A stretch of 5,473 nucleotides of DNA from a bacterium (lineage in GTDB: Bacteria > UBA9089 > JASEGY01). The DNA is taken from the NCBI GenBank assembly GCA_030019105.1, contig JASEGY010000024.1:12903-18375 (forward strand), read 5' to 3'. This document shows, in pieces, positions 4,985 through 5,473 of the stretch. A program made the translations under genes and the position numbers. The notes below the pieces were generated by a model. The model was given only the letters and a program-made list of their open reading frames with translations, had not been told where the DNA came from and made no database searches. Numbering within the stretch: position 1 is the first letter of the stretch; every line of letters starts with the position of its first letter.

Positions 4985-5473
4985 TTGAATCTTGAATCTT
5001 TATTAGGAGAAATGTCGGAAGACGAAAAAACGGTCTGTGAAGAACGATTAGGTATTCTTGCTTCAACTTCCGGCATCGGTTACCAGGTGGCAGCCAACCT
5101 CCGTTGCGAATCACGCTTGGATGAGTTCGCACTTAGAGATATTGTCCAGGGGTTTCTACAAGCTGTTGCTGCCCATGGAGAATTGAAGAGTGTTTATATT
5201 GAAAAATGTCGGCAGCACACCCTTCAGGGGGGCGCTGTTCCCAAGCCATGGGCGTTATATTTTGGCCGAGTTGTAACTCCCAAACGTTTCTATCAAACAA
5301 TGTTGCAATGGGGTGATTTTGTATCTGTAACCGAAACGGAGGATTATTTTTACGACTTACTTTCCAAGCCGTTGAATGTCGTAAGAAGACGTCTTCAAAA
5401 CATCCCCTTCCTGGGATTATATAATATTACCCCGCAACATTTGCGTTGTCCGCGAGAATGTTACGATTGCGGA
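4985..5473 (+). CDS. Unrecognised protein, 5' part only
   Basis: An open frame runs without a stop from a TAG at 4952-4954 to the window edge. The favoured start is TTG at 4985, with AGGGA (4973-4977) spaced 7 bases and a strong promoter 50 bp upstream; this gives 163 residues so far. An ATG at 5012 is an alternative, but its AGGAG is only 2 bases away, too close to work well. I do not recognise the family. The visible part looks soluble, with an acidic N-terminal stretch (GEMSEDEKTVCEER), a middle block rich in aromatics (KPWALYFGRVVTPKRFYQTM, VTETEDYFYDLL), and a cysteine cluster at the truncated end, CPRECYDCG (155-163), suggestive of a metal or iron-sulfur site. There is no signal peptide. 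Steady codon use, the promoter and the absence of stops support a real gene. Confidence 0.75.
   Translation, partial: MNLESLLGEMSEDEKTVCEERLGILASTSGIGYQVAANLRCESRLDEFALRDIVQGFLQAVAAHGELKSVYIEKCRQHTLQGGAVPKPWALYFGRVVTPKRFYQTMLQWGDFVSVTETEDYFYDLLSKPLNVVRRRLQNIPFLGLYNITPQHLRCPRECYDCG

Overview
This is a bacterial chromosomal window with one housekeeping gene (coaD), a glycoside hydrolase family 57 (GH57) enzyme, a soluble TPR-repeat protein and the 5' part of an unrecognised gene. Moderate GC, TTG starts with good Shine-Dalgarno sequences, a GH57 enzyme of the DUF1925/DUF1926 type and many short palindromic repeats would fit an uncultured, probably anaerobic bacterium from a candidate phylum or a deltaproteobacterial-type lineage. 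The window has no taxonomic marker strong enough to go further.

Layout: 1-83 is the leader of coaD, with no definable upstream gene. 84-605 is coaD (+). 606-1754 holds no intact conserved gene. It is filled with palindromic repeats and one broken gene (884-1496) for a small secreted or membrane coiled-coil protein. That gene carries two lesions: a one-base frameshift near 1057, and insertion of a 129-bp element at 1202-1330. The element has 15-bp perfect inverted ends and is flanked by a perfect 8-bp target duplication. Removing the element and correcting the frameshift rebuilds a continuous protein of about 158 residues. Just downstream are two more palindromic elements (1501-1591 and about 1598-1730), separated and bounded by copies of AAAGAT. 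A nested double-hairpin repeat core occurs twice in opposite orientation (678-730 and 1635-1683).

1755-3914 (+) encodes the GH57 alpha-glucan enzyme, with all catalytic motifs present. Its stop lies inside the 3' end of the convergent TPR gene (3898-4884, -), a 17-bp overlap with a small hairpin across both stops. A consensus-like sigma70 promoter (TTGACA, 17 bp, TACAAT) at 4907-4935 points rightward into an unrecognised gene that starts near 4985 and runs off the window, ending in a cysteine cluster.

The genes do not form an obvious pathway: coaD serves coenzyme A synthesis, the GH57 enzyme serves storage glucan metabolism, and the TPR protein is a generic scaffold. The most informative feature is the 606-1754 repeat island, where the insertion history of a small non-autonomous element can be read exactly. 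I found no defence system, CRISPR array, tRNA or rRNA.
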